DNA of 64,000 nucleotides from Adiantum capillus-veneris (Eukaryota; Streptophyta; Polypodiopsida; Polypodiales; Pteridaceae), in assembly GCA_014529385.2 (NCBI GenBank), contig CM043963.1:100247412-100311411 (forward strand). The letters are read 5' to 3'. The notes under the pieces were generated by a model. The model was not told the origin of the DNA. It did not search any database and saw nothing but the letters and a program-made list of their open reading frames with translations. The first letter of the stretch is position 1, and every line of letters begins with the position of its first letter. The position numbers and the translations under genes are program-made. This document shows positions 11,555-22,853 of this stretch, one piece after another.

Positions 11555-11775
11555 TTGAGAAAGGTGTGTCTGATCTTAGGCTTAAGCGAATTGAAAATCG
11601 AGATTAGCCGATTGCAAAAGATGGCAAAGGAGAAAAAACCCGATAAAATATACTAGAAAATAGTTCTAATATTTTACAAATTTAAAAATATCTAATAGTA
11701 GTTTCATTTTGTATTTGTATAAGGAGGAAACTTGTCGCTTAAACAAAAAGACTTTTTCGAAGACTGCATCATAAG
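11555..11775 (+). pseudogene. 3' end of a lost GRAS paralogue
   Basis: This stretch parallels the stop-codon region and 3' flank of the GRAS gene (16530-16740). It contains TTGAAAATCGAGATTAG against TTGAAAATCAAGATTAG, which encodes the last GRAS residues and stop. Next comes a block around GCAAAGGAGAAAAAA, then GAGGAAACTTG and a shared GACT...GCATCAT end. The upstream GRAS body is absent or unrecognisable. This implies an earlier tandem GRAS copy about 5 kb away, now lost except for its tail. Confidence 0.55.
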
Positions 11776-12740
11776 ATCAAACTCCTATGGATATTTTGTT
11801 TAATGTTTTGATGTTTAAAGTCATTTTGAAGCATGAACAAAGTAAATGCTGCCTTGGAGAATAGCTTTCTATTCCAAAGTTTAAGCTTTCTATTCACAAG
11901 ACTTTTGAATCCTTAGGGACACTTGTCTCTCAAAGAAGATGATCTAAGGAAACAAAAGGAACAACAAAATTATTTTACAAAGACCCTTGCCATGTGGCGC
12001 TCATCCAGGCAAAGAATCCAACGGCCTCAATGTTGCAACAACCTTGCACAATGAACCCTATGGCCTTTCACAAGCCAAAAAAAAAGATAGATTTAATAAG
12101 TTTAGAGAATAATAAATTAATCTAATAATTGAATAAAATGAATCTTTGTAGAGTCTTTAAATAAAAGGACTCTTTACAAGTGAAAGTATATATAAAAATT
12201 CATTGAAACAGTACTTCACATTATGGATCAAACTCTTATGAATACTCTTCAATTCTTTGTTCTAAAAAACACTAGAGTAAAACCCCCAACTTAAAAACCT
12301 TTAAGCTAATGTCGGGTGCGTTTTTTGATTGTTGCAGAGTTTTGACTTCTCTCTAGTGTGGAACGTAGATGGCGTTAAGATCGAGCTGTAGCAAAACTTT
12401 GAGGATTTATTGCATCTCTGGCAATGCGTGCGACAGTGAAACAAGTTTCCCTTTGTTTGAAAAAGGGCTTCCAACAACAAGATTGATAAGGGTGATATCA
12501 CAGACAAGAATGCCGCATGAGATCCAGCCCATGCACTAGCCAATGAGAAAGTGGAATGCAATCATATGACCATCCCACCACACCCACTTGCTTGTACAAG
12601 AATTGATGCTCTCTAAATTCATTATTTAGCTCACGTCCGTCTCTCTTCATGGAGTCACCCCATTACTGGCTCCATATCCTATGGATACTCTTTAATCCTT
12701 TGTTCTTTAAAGTCTTTTTAAGCATGCAAGAAAAAAAAAA
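11776..12740. repeat. Degenerate repeats with about 450-bp spacing
   Basis: A landmark resembling ATCAAACTCCTATGGATA, followed by CTTTGTTCT and AAAGTC-TTTT-AAGCATG, occurs near 11775, 12222 and 12672, spaced 447 and 450 bp. Sequence between the landmarks is poorly conserved. Minus-strand frames such as 12301-12561 have no recognised domain and I do not call a gene. Confidence 0.35.
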
Positions 12741-13002
12741 TCAACATTGGGAAATAGCATTTGAAATTGAAAGGAAATGCTTTCTTTCTTTTCAATTCTT
12801 TTTTTTTTTAATAGCAAAATTCACAATTGTGAGTGAATTATATTAATCAACCCAAATAATTACAAGGTCTTGTCATGCTCATGTTGAGCCATGACATCAT
12901 CCAGGGACCAAAATTACATCGGCTATCAGAGCAGCTATCCCAACCAACTCGCCCTCTTATCCTTGATACATAAGGTCCATTATCATGTTCTTCTAAGATC
13001 TT

Positions 13003-13260
13003 TTAATTACCGAAAGCCAAGATTTTCCCCCGTCCTAGGCATACCCTCTGTTGACCACAAGGCACAAGTAGTCCTAAAACAATCCTCCGAGTGTTGCTTG
13101 CGCTCGAGCGTCCATATTTGCTTTTTTGTATAATTTCTGCGAAGCTTGCCACCTCAAGACCTCCTTCAAACACACGGCGGTTCCTTGTCTGCCATACATT
13201 ATGTAAGAAGAAGTACCTCATGAGGATGGCAGGACCACCTGAATTCTTAAAAGGGACATA
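13003..13260 (-). pseudogene. LINE reverse-transcriptase C-terminal scrap
   Basis: The minus-strand frame holds FFLHNVWQTRNRRVFEGG, matching the conserved linker of plant non-LTR retrotransposon ORF2, where a W-x(2)-RN-x(2)-F phrase follows the zf-RVT zinc region and precedes an RNase H-like domain. Upstream sequence is not readable as LINE, so only a fragment survives. Confidence 0.4.
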
Positions 13261-13335
13261 TGTTGCTTGCGTTGGGAAACAACATTTTCAATTCTTAAAG
13301 GGACACATGCTGCTTGCGTTAGAAAACAACATTTG
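13241..13335. repeat. Tandem duplication, 2 x about 47 bp
   Basis: AATTCTTAAAAGGGACATAT and TTGCTTGCGTTGGGAAACAA at 13241-13288 repeat at 13289-13335 with a few substitutions. A decayed third partial copy (AATTATAAAGAGACACATG) follows at about 13360. Confidence 0.75.
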
Positions 13336-13893
13336 AAAGGAAATGCTTTCTTTCTCTCAATTATAAAGAGACACATGTCAAGCAAACAAACTTGAAAGAC
13401 CTTCACCCATATGGATACTAAGGCCTTTAGAAGGTCAAAAAAGAAGAATTTGAAATTTTTTGGCTTTCTAAAAGAAGCCTTAGTGTTGAGTTGGGTTAGG
13501 CATACTTTCATTGTTTTCAGTGCTATGATGGAGACTTACCTTAAATGTTATTTTCATTTTAAAACATTAAATTAATCGTTCTATTTCACCTTTCATTTCA
13601 CATCCTTACACGGCTTGACTTCACTTGCATTCTATTCTTTTAGAATGCTAAAGTGAAACTTCACCTTGCATAATCTATACTATATATTAAGCACATAGAC
13701 ATTCACGGGGCCACGTGGCACAGTTTACCTCATCCGGTAGTGTGGCTCTGCAGTTGATCCGGTAATGCTGAGGACAGTGCACGCTATAGAGAGAGAGGCG
13801 GCCGAAGGCTGCCGGCCACACTAGTTCTAGTAAATTCTATACATATACATACATACACACATACATACATTTATTTATTTTACACACACACAC

Positions 13894-13929
<36 letters not shown>

Positions 13930-14162
13930 ATATATACACACTAAATGAGCAAACCATGGTAAAGGGAAGAAAAAATGGTAAAATATGTGAAAACTTAGTT
14001 AAAAAAATCTTGCAAATTCAAAAATTTGACTTAACTCAATCCCTTAATAAAAGAGATATTCATGAACAATGCTTTACCTTATATAATTTTAGTTAAACTC
14101 AACCTAATGATTTTATAATTTTCTTATTGTTTTAGAAAGCCACGGTAACCCTTTCACTTGTT
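13336..14162. other. Intergenic with AT/CA microsatellites
   Basis: Contains a compound microsatellite at about 13840-13945 (TACA)n, (CA)n and (TA)n. At 13952-14030 a sequence beginning AAACCATGGTAAAGGGAAGA resembles the 3' flank of the GRAS gene (about 16577), so related sequence lies on both sides of that gene. No gene seen. Confidence 0.5.
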
Positions 14163-14280
14163 TAATGTCAAAAGGGCAATCTAAAGAGACCTAAAAGCTT
14201 GAGGAGATAAGACGCGAACTCAAAACGATGATGGTAGGTTTACTCTTAGCCACTATAGCAATGCGCGGGTCACATACTAA
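14163..14280 (-). mobile_element. SINE copy 3, diverged
   Basis: Shares with the copy at 1484-1628 the blocks AGAGACCTAAAAG, GAGGAG and GCGAACTCAA. It then shows a minus-strand tRNA-like head (CCGCGCATTGCTATAGTGGC) with a B box differing from consensus at one base. Orientation is the same as the other copies. Confidence 0.45.
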
Positions 14281-14441
14281 TGACAAATTGAAAAGAAAGA
14301 CACGTGCCAAGCATTTTCTTTGAGTCTTTCAAAGAAATTAACGCATGATGTGGCTGCCCTGCTCTCCTCATTCATTTTCTTGAAATTTTGGTGCATGTCA
14401 AGTTTCTCAGGACTCGCTTTGACGGTCAAGACGTCCCGTCC

Positions 14442-14498
14442 TATAGAGAAGAAGAAGAAAGAGAGTTTTAACGCTCGTAGGAAAGAGACCTAGCCGAC

Positions 14499-14539
<41 letters not shown>
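14442..14539 (-). mobile_element. SINE copy 4, head lost, plus (GA)n up to GRAS ATG
   Basis: GAAGAAGAAGAAAGAGAGTT, then TTAACG-TCGTAGGAAA, GAGACC and CTAGCCGACGAGGAG match copy 1 closely, but the tRNA head is replaced by a (GA)n tract (14502-14539). That tract touches the ATG of the GRAS gene with no gap. The GRAS frame stays open through this element as far as about 14462, so the annotated start may be a post-insertion start or the original N-terminus may be lost. Confidence 0.6.
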
Positions 14540-14542
<3 letters not shown>

Positions 14543-16569
14543 CATCATGCCAGCATACAAGAAGCTCAGAGTGCGCAAGATGTTCACCCTCAGGAAGCCA
14601 TTGCCTACCTTCGGGATTTCTTTGAACAAGAGGATCAAGATGCCTCCTTGTTAAGTTCTGGCGAGCTGTTTTCCTTTCATACCAAGGCCTCTGAATTTGC
14701 TGCCATCTTGAAGGAAGACTCTCCTGCTTTAAACTTGACTTGGAGCTCCCTCACCGTCGACTCTAAACAGCAGACATCGCTCACACAAGCGCAAGAAGAG
14801 GTGAACATCCTTGAAGGCTTGACCAAATGCCCGTCGACAGATGTGGGTAAAGGCGTGGGCAATCATATTCTTCTTTTGAATAGCTTAAAGAGCTCTCACA
14901 GTCGCAATTGCATACCAAGCAAGGTCCTTGATGTGGGGGTCTTTAGACGTCTACTTAGTCGACCGTCAATATTACATGAGAGAGAAAGAGACGAGGTTTC
15001 TGATGTTGACAAGGATGTGCCTGGTAGTGATGAGGCCCAAAGGATAGGAAGTCCTTCGAAATGGCTGAAGGATTTGAGCGTCTGCAAGCGAAGATTTGAT
15101 ATGTATGCAGACACGAGATACTATCATGAGTATGTTGACACAAAGATTAGCAAAGCAGGACTTCCTATGTATATTGACTTTCATGACATGCTTTTACAAT
15201 GTGCGTATGCAGTCGGCTTGAATGACACAAACGCAGCCAAGGCCGTAGCATGCAAATTGAAGCAGCAAACATCACCTTATGGGAGTGCAGCAGAGCGTCT
15301 TGCACATAACTTTGTAAAGGCTTTGTATGCACGGTTTGCAGGGACAGGTTGGTCTTTGTACACAGGTCAGTTGAATCAACAAGGCCCCTCATTAACACAG
15401 ATCCTGGAAGCCAGAATGAAGTACATGTTGAGCTGCCCATTTACCCAAGCATCTCATCTTTTCTCAAATGAAACAATACTGAGGGCTGCAACGGGAGCGT
15501 CAAAACTGGTCATCCTCGAGCATCAAATATCTGGCATTCAGTATCCATCTCTCTTCAAAAATCTGGCTGCTCTGCCAGGAGGGCCGCCAAAGGTATGGAG
15601 AGTGAGCTTCCTTTGAACCATATGGCACTATCTTCATTGCGCATACATATGTTTATTACATGGCATTACTTTTTGTCTATATCAAGGTTGTGATTCTCTT
15701 GCTTGTGTATAATCATTCTAACCATGTAGAGAGGGGTCTATTCTTAACATGCCCTCCTTTGTCTGCAGGTTTCTCTAATCGGACATATGGTCCAACATTA
15801 CTCAATGCTACCTTTCCCAAATGACGTTATTTTTGCGGCACTGGAGGAAAGCGGTCAAAGATTAGCGAAGTGTGCAGCATTGTTCAAGGTTCCTTTCCAA
15901 TTTATACCATGGGTTGGGACGGAGTGGAACACACACCTACAGAATTTAGTGAGCCCAAAGAGGCCTCCAGGGGAAGTATTTGTGGCTATATCATCATGCT
16001 TTCTGCGGTTCGTAATGGACGACATATCAAATCCATTTCCCACCAGGCTAAAGAACTTCAAGAAGTTATGTGACGCTCTGCCAGATGTGTTGATACACGG
16101 TGTAGTGTCTGGTGCCTATAATAGTCCTTTCTACTCAGCTCGCTTCAAGGAAGCTCTCTTTCACTTTGCCTGCATTTTCGACGTGCTGGACACTTTCATT
16201 GGGAGGAACAGTCGAGATAGGTTGGTTTTTGAGAGTGAAATTTTAGGCAAGGCCATCTTGAATGTAGTGGCATGCGAAGGTTTGCAAGTGTCCGGGCGTG
16301 TTAAAAAGTACAAGCAGTGGCAGGCAAGTCTGGTAGAAGCTGGCATGCAGCAGCTATCTTTGAATGCAGAAACCATGCATCAAGTTGAAGGGTTGCTTAA
16401 GAACTGGCATAAGGACTACATGATCGTAGAGGACTGTCAGTGCCTCTTACTTGGGTGGAGAGGCCGCACCTTGTATGCCTTGTCTGCATGGAAATCACCA
16501 GGCTCATCATCAGTGTTCAGGGAAGGTTTACCTCAGTTTAGCCTTGAGCCGGTTGAAAATCAAGATTAG
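14540..16569 (+). CDS. GRAS-family transcriptional regulator, LISCL-like (2 exons)
   Basis: Two exons, 14540-15592 and 15769-16569, give a 617-residue protein. GRAS proteins are plant nuclear regulators that work with DNA-binding partners. The N-terminal 210 residues are variable and acidic. Leucine heptad region I is at about 213-275 (MLLQCAYAVGLND, then SPYGSAAERLAHNFVKALYA). The VHIID position (about 322-338) reads KLVILEHQISGIQYPSLF, so the HIID core is degenerate. PFYRE (SPFYSARFKEALFHF, about 470), RVER region (GRVKKYKQWQ, about 528) and SAW (GWRGRTLYALSAW, about 580-592) are all recognisable. Spacing fits the LISCL/SCL9-14 subfamily, though the N-terminus is shorter than usual there. 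The frame is fully open. The ATG directly follows a GA tract and SINE remnant, so the true start is uncertain. Confidence 0.88.
15593..15768 (+). other. Phase-0 intron of the GRAS gene
   Basis: A donor AAAG|GTATGG follows the codons for GGPPK. An acceptor with a pyrimidine-rich lead TTTGTCTGCAG|GTT precedes VSLIGH. Splicing restores the conserved continuity from the GGPPK block to the ...EESGQRLA block of GRAS proteins. Without splicing the frame ends nine codons past the junction. Many GRAS genes are intronless, so an intron inside the conserved domain is notable. Confidence 0.85.
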
Positions 16570-17380
16570 TTGGCTATAAACCATGGTAAAGAGAAGAAAA
16601 AGAGGTACATTATACAAGAAAATGGTTAAAAAATTCAGTAAATTTGGATAATTCTACGAGTGTTTCTGGTTTGCATCTTGACAAAGAGGAAACTTGGCTG
16701 TTTTGGATAGAAGACTTTCTCAGACTTTGTGCGGCATCATGTTGTGCAATGCCAAGGTAGCTCATTATTGCTAGGTGCAACCCCTCAAACCTTCCACATT
16801 ATCCCCAAGCCAATTTGATGTGACATATTAATTTGCACATATAATGCTTATTGGGCCTTGTTGTATTCTTAGTCGGATAAAATTACAAAATGTCTGCGAG
16901 TTTTCGAGGTTGCAATTCAGATGTACATATTTTAGTGTTAATGCCGACGAATGCTTCAAATTTTAGCCTAAATCTTGCGAGAGTCACTTTTTTTTTTTTC
17001 CTTTGATTAGCTAAAAAAATAATTTTGGCGAATTCTGGCTAGATTAATGTACTAAAGTCTAATACATGGAGGAGCACACAAGCAATTCATGCCATCCAAA
17101 CTTTGTGGTGATTGCACCCTTTACTTTTGCATGGCTTGATTAAGTCATGTATGTCGGGATGATGACTTTTCTTTCTTCCATGTCCAATACACAAACTTTC
17201 ATAAATAGTACTACTAAACTCCACAAGTGAACACTTCAATAAAATTCCTATGTAGAGATTGATTAGAGGAAGAGCATAGAAGCCCAAGCCTTCATGCAAT
17301 GCATGCTTGAATGTGCATGATCTTCTCCTCATCGTCCGCCTTCCCCTCTACTATTTCAACATTTCATTATACTACCCCCC
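16570..17380. other. GRAS 3' flank, no gene
   Basis: AT-rich. The first 170 bp resemble 11590-11775 and, more weakly, 13952-14030. No polyadenylation signal could be chosen with confidence and no other gene is visible. Confidence 0.5.
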
Positions 17381-19474
17381 AATGTCTCCAAAACGATATC
17401 TTGCTCAACCGGGTGAGAATGGGCCTCTTGTCTATAAGGATAAATTTAGAAAGATAGAGAAATATGTTGCTAATATAGAAGCATCACCTTTCTGAGGAAG
17501 ATAGGGATAGTGAACACTTCATCACCATTGGACGTGTTGAGGTAGATAACTACAAGACAAGTGTTAATAGACCTCTGCCATGGTCCTTAACCCCCTAATG
17601 AAGCTCTAAACTTGTTGCTTAGTAATCATTGGGAAACCATAAATGTTTTTGTCAATTATGTGCTTCAACTTGCTAGCAATTATTAGCTTTTTGTTTTTGA
17701 AGCTACAAATAATACTCTATAGGTCATCAGTTAGGGTCAATGGCTTAATAGAAATAGTATCATCTCCTTGTTAAAATGGTTTACGGACTTTGATTCCAAG
17801 GGGAAGAAGCCAAATAGGGTTCCTACTTGTACTAACCTACTTGACTTCCCTGTGGAATTCTACCCCTAGGTCAAGGCTGAAGGTGCTCAATTGGGAGGGG
17901 TTCTAGGGAAAAAGACAACCAATGGTATTAACCCAAAGTGGGACCCTCATATGCTCATAGATGCTTACCCACAAAAATCACTTACAATTGTGGTGTTGAT
18001 TGAAGACCAAAGTGGGAGTAATCTACATGTTCAAAAAGTACTCTATAGAAATCTTCCTAATGTATGCTTCTATTGCTTTTAACAATTTCAAATTATTAAG
18101 GAACGTCTCGCTCTCGTAGCAAAAAAAGGGGTTGCCAAGAAGAAAAAGGAGGATCTGGCTAGAAAGGGCAAGCCACACAACAACCACGGAGCTCAAAAAA
18201 GCATTCAACTTCCAATGAAAATCATACGTCTTCAAGAAGTTAAAATCGGTGGGAACTTTCTTCACTTTAACATAATAAGAATTAAAGCTGACTACACCTA
18301 GTTTTATAGCGAGCATTGTACAAGTAAAGTAGAATTACCTCTAGAAGCACATAAGGTGTATGTAGACCAAAAAAGTCAATAGGTCACCCTTACCGAGTTA
18401 CCATTGCTTCACTTTATGCAAATAATTTGTCATTACAAAGATGTCAGTGCTAGCATTTTCTAGTGTGACCGCAATCTCCCATTTTTATTCTTTAAAATTC
18501 TAACATGGTGGAAGTGTCTTGATGGACTGCAATGGGAAAGTCAATTTTTGGCTTAAAGAAAAGCAATGGACTAAAATTCAAGATCTCCATTCCTTGGTGG
18601 ACATCTCAAAGAGTACAGTTTTCACATGGGCCAATAATAAATGTGCTAGCTACTATAGAGCTGCGAGGCTAGACACAATTTGCTTGTCTTCATCAATTCT
18701 TCAAAGGTTTGAGGGTTGGTTAGATTCCTCTCAAGGTCTCTAATCATTGTTCTATCTTGATTGAATTGAATGTTCATGGGTACAAAGATAAAGCTAGGTG
18801 TCCCTATTTCTATCATCTTCTTCTAAAGCTTACTCTATAGAAAAGAGCAGTAGACATATTTTTGATGATGATGACGAAATCCTTTTAAGGCTTGAAAGAC
18901 TTCCATTAAGAAACTCAAGATGCTCTTACTAAATATAGGATAAAGGATGTCCGTGGTTGTGTTGGAGATGGAAGCAACCTCCCTTATCAACATGGCTTTG
19001 ACACAACAGAGATGAGCAAGAGATAAGATGAGCGTGCACACAAAAAGAGAGAGACTCTTTTCATTTAATGGTTTGGCCTTTTAAAGGCATTAGAAAGAGT
19101 TCACATATGATGGTTGCCCAAGTTGCCAACAACTATTCCCTTTAGCCAAACTTGGCATTTTTACAACTATTATCATCATTCACTCCCTTGAACTAAACTC
19201 GCCACACTCATGAGACATGAAGTTTTTTGTGTTCTCTAAACCATGAGTTTTAGGTTTTATTGCAAACAAGGGTTTTATGTATACCCATAACCTGGCGCGT
19301 TGCCACAAAAAAATCCCCTTAAAAATGTATCATGCCAAGTTTAAAAAAAATCCCCTTAACATGTTTGCACATCTCCATCACCCTAGGTCATGATACCAGA
19401 TGTTGGGATGGAAACAGCCTCCCTTATGGACATGGCTTTGACACAACAAAGATGAGAAAGAGATAAGGTGAGCC

Positions 19475-19559
<85 letters not shown>

Positions 19560-19950
19560 TTTCATTTAGGGTTTGGACCTTTTAAAGGAATTACAAAAAG
19601 CACATATGATGACTGCCCAAGTTGAATTTATTCCCAACAAGTTGGACTAGAGAAATTTGGGCTAGGAAAGTGGAGAGGCGTACTAGGGAATTTTGATGTT
19701 TGAATAAAAAGAATACAAGAGACTATGTCCCTCTCTTTTTTGAAGCCAAGAATAAAATGATTGCTTTTGATGAGCTCAAAATTTAATTTTTTTCAAAAAC
19801 ATTTTTGTATTATTTCCTTTGCCTCATATGGATTAATACATTATCAAGGAGAAACAAGTGATAAAATCATGAGGCTTGCCATTTGGGGAAATAAAAAGAA
19901 ACCTTTCACTTTAAATCATCCAACTTCTAGGTATGATTATGAATACAATC
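17380..19950 (+). pseudogene. LINE (L1-type) relic, interrupted by a TRIM
   Basis: Broken plus-strand frames follow LINE order. ORF1 at about 17770-18080 gives a DUF4283-like stretch (LLDFPVEFYP, KWDPHMLIDAYPQKSLTIVV) ending at VLYRNLPNVCFYC, where plant LINE ORF1 has its zinc knuckle. The end of an APE-type endonuclease at about 18500-18760 shows STVFTWANNKCASYYRAARL. After the insertion at 18960-19639, 19660-19780 resembles the endonuclease-RT connector (KVERRTREF, NKKNTRDYVPLFFEAKNKM). Many stops and frameshifts, so not functional. The RT domain itself is not readable. Confidence 0.5.
18960..19639 (-). mobile_element. TRIM-type miniature LTR retrotransposon
   Basis: Two direct terminal repeats (18960-19133 and 19401-19639) each begin TGTTGG on the plus strand and end CCAACA. 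They share GGCTTTGACACAACA-AGATGAG-AAGAGATAAG-TGAGC and the TTTAAAGG...CCCAAGTTG end. The upper copy carries a GA expansion at 19479-19557. Read on the minus strand, the upper repeat is followed after two bases by TGGTATCATGACC, an initiator-Met tRNA-like primer site (19387-19398). A purine-rich AAAGGGAA lies just before the lower repeat. The internal part is only 267 bp with no coding capacity. Flanks GGTTG (18955-18959) and AGTTG (19640-19644) look like a 5-bp target duplication with one mismatch. Confidence 0.65.
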
Positions 19951-21237
19951 TATGAGAACTCTAAGGTCTAACACTACTCTCCTATGGTGAAAATGTCAAA
20001 AAACAACCATTCGGGCATTCAAATATGCAGATATAGCTTACAGACATATAGTCATGAACCAAAGCAAAATTGAAAGTGATTATGCTTAAATAAAAGAGCA
20101 TGAGACAAGAAAAACAATGCACTAAGAAAAATAAAATATTCTGATTAGCAGATCATGAGAAAATTTGATTACAAGCTGCTCACAATTGCACGTACAAAAG
20201 CTCTTCAAAAACTTGAGATAATATTACAAAGTGTTCAAACTAAGGGTTTTTTTTAGCTTTATAACTAGGGATTTGATATGCCAATGGACGACTCACATGG
20301 CTTGGGCTCATGATAAAGAATTGGCTTAGAGTATACATAATTCGGTTCAAAATCATATGGGCTCATTTACAAGGCTTTTCCAAAAAAAGAAAAAGATTTC
20401 AAAAAATGTTTGGGGCTTGTACAAGGTGCGGTTGGCTAGGAGGGCACCTTTCAACTACAAACACTCGCTCTTTCGAGCCGTTGCATGCTCATGCAAGTCT
20501 TTGCTGGCCTTTAGCAGTCAAACCATTGTTTTTTAGGGTCTTTGTAATCCTGCTGTATTTGGCAGCTCTCTTAATGATGGTGGCATGGACTAAAAAATCT
20601 TTGAATGGATTGTTCATCAAGGTCATTTGGTATGTGATGTTCCTCGTGTGCAGATTCTTTGTAAGTGGGTTGAAGATGGTTGAATCCATCTCGAAGAACC
20701 CTATCATGAAAGCTTCCTCAAGGTACTTTGGTATGCAATGTGCCTGGCATGCATATCCTTTGTAAGAGGTTGAAGATGGTTGAATCCATATCAAAGAACC
20801 CTGTCTGCATGTAATGACATGGGAGAAACATCATCATGGCATACATCTCCATGGTTAGATTCCTTGACGGGGCCTCGATTTCTAGGTTCCAGCTGATGCC
20901 CTCGATGTCTTCAAGGAAAACCTACTATAGGTGTTCCACCATGTCGATATCTTCAAATGATTTGATGTATGTAATGATCATCTTTGCAATCTTACAAAAC
21001 ATCTGGCAATTGAGATCTGGTACATCTCCCATCATAGAGATCACTGCCTTTAGAGAATGGACCATATAAGCTTTGGTTGGTCTATTGTTATTGGTAAGCT
21101 TGGAGATGACAGGGTAGTTTTGAACTGAAGGCCTTTTGCTTCTCCATGTGTAGTATGATTATGAGGATTTCCATCTTGGGATTGGGCAATAGGTTGGGTC
21201 AATCCTGAGGTGTTGTAGAGAATTCCAATAAGTCATC
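19951..21237 (-). pseudogene. Decayed ORF, part 2, cut by the gypsy LTR element
   Basis: From about 20310 to 21237 minus-strand frames are partly readable but full of stops. They continue the reading of 38809-41136 across the LTR element, since the 5-bp target site TCATC is present on both sides (21233-21237 and 38809-38813). At the junction the minus strand reads a DDLLEFSTTPQ phrase. I do not recognise the protein. A repeated landmark GAAGATGGTTGAATCCAT occurs twice near 20672 and 20772. The stretch 19951-20310 shows nothing. Confidence 0.35.
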
Positions 21238-22840
21238 TGTCATAAAATCTAATATCTAATATCTAACCAACCCAAATGATTTTCTCATATTAAATTGATC
21301 ACTTAATGTGGGAGAATAGATGGGAACAAGTGTTAAGATATAGACATGTGCTTATAGATCTATCTCAACACGGGGCCAATGGTAAAGGGGCCCAAATGAG
21401 AGATGGTCTATCAAAGAGCAAGGCTAACAAATGGAGCATAAGACCTTAGGGTTGGCTTCATTGAAGACCTCCAATAATGTGTGTAAAAGGCCTTTGACCT
21501 TAGGTAAGCTAGGACTGAGCTTGAGGCGCGGGAACCCGACCCAGCTCGAGGTGCTTGTCCTGCTTGTCATGCTTGATGATTGAGGTGCTTGAGATGCTTG
21601 AGGTGCTTAATTATTGAGATGATTAAGGTGCTTGACATGCTTGAGATGCTAGGGTTGCACTTGAGGTAAGAACCCAGCCCAAGCTTAAAGTGCTTATGAG
21701 CCAAGCTTGTGGTGGAAACTGGGCCTATGCATGAGGGGCTTGAGGTGTCAAAAAGTCAAAGATTCAATCCCTACAAGGAGGGGGCGAGCCCTACATGAGG
21801 GGGGATGAGAGAGAACACCCATACACTCTCACAAGGCATGCATGGTACAAAGAAAGCAAAAGGGACACTTGTCAAGTTCCTCCTCATGTTGACCTCATGG
21901 TGTGCCTGAAGCCTATTGGTTGGCCACCCAAGGGGTCCAATAATAATTTAGGAGATTTATTTAATTGATTTAGCATTTATCTATCCCTCTCTCTCAAAGG
22001 GGAAAGGGGGACACTTGTCTCAAGGCTACCCTTGCTGCTTGTAATGCCTCCTGCTTGTGATTGGCTAGGCGTGGAGGGGTCCAATGAGCTTCAAGCATGA
22101 GCTACAAGGGGGGGTCGACCCAAGCAAGCTAGGGGGTTGCTTAGGGGGTATACTCACCCACACACACTCACAAACACTCTCATTGTGTGCTATGCAAAGT
22201 GCAAGATCTCCCTCTCCTTCTCCAAGAAAGTAGAGGTTGAGAGCCTACACCAACACTCTTGGATATGGAGTGCAAATCCAACCAAGAGCCATGATTCAAT
22301 GCTTAAGCTTGCCATCTCATTCTTCTTCATTACTATGCTATTATGTATGCTAGCAACAAGAGTTATGATAAGTGAGGAACTAATTCTTTCTCCTACGAAA
22401 TGTTTCTTATTCCTCTTCCCTACCCTCATTCCCTGCTAGCTCTCTCCACTTTCGAAGGTGTTTGAGGTCTTGGGATAGTTAAAGATTTATTCAAGTTTAT
22501 GTTATGTTTGTGATGCATGAAGCTTTCCATCTTCATTGCATCACCTAGGTCACAAGGAACACAAAGATTGTATTGTAACAAGTCTCTCTTAATGGGAGAA
22601 ATCATAATACAAATGCCTATTGGAGGGGGGACCGGCTCCACATAAATCCGGTCCTCAACTATTGTCATGTTCTCTAAATTCTCTCTCTTGCAACAATATT
22701 GTTCATGCCAAGTTAACTAATTGCTATGATTATGTTGCTATCTTCAATTATGTTCACCCGCTATGCTCACAAAGTCATTTCTCAAAAGTACTCTCATTAA
22801 TTTCCGCTACTCTCAAATTAAATAAGCCAATTTCATTACA
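21238..22840 (+). repeat. 5' LTR (1603 bp)
   Basis: Begins TGTCATAAAATC and ends TTTCATTACA, followed at once by the primer site. Paired with 37211-38808. Short frames inside it (e.g. 22137-22439) recur in the other LTR and show no known domain; they are LTR sequence. Confidence 0.95.
21536..21652. repeat. Short degenerate tandem repeat inside the LTR
   Basis: A run of roughly 10-11-bp units of the type GAGGTGCTT / GAGATGCTT / GACATGCTT. The same array is in the 3' LTR at 37512-37628 with a few substitutions, so it predates the insertion. It may be an enhancer-like array; that is inference. Confidence 0.7.
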
Positions 22841-22841
22841 T

Positions 22842-22853
22842 TGGTATCAGAGC
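22842..22853 (+). promoter_or_regulatory. Primer binding site, initiator-Met tRNA
   Basis: TGGTATCAGAGC, complementary to the 3' end of plant initiator methionine tRNA, one base after the LTR end. Confidence 0.95.

Noticed and set aside
20310-20765. Plus-strand 151-codon ORF as a membrane protein
   Set aside because: The hydrophobic stretch arises opposite readable minus-strand text, has no family resemblance, and the TTG/ATG context is poor.
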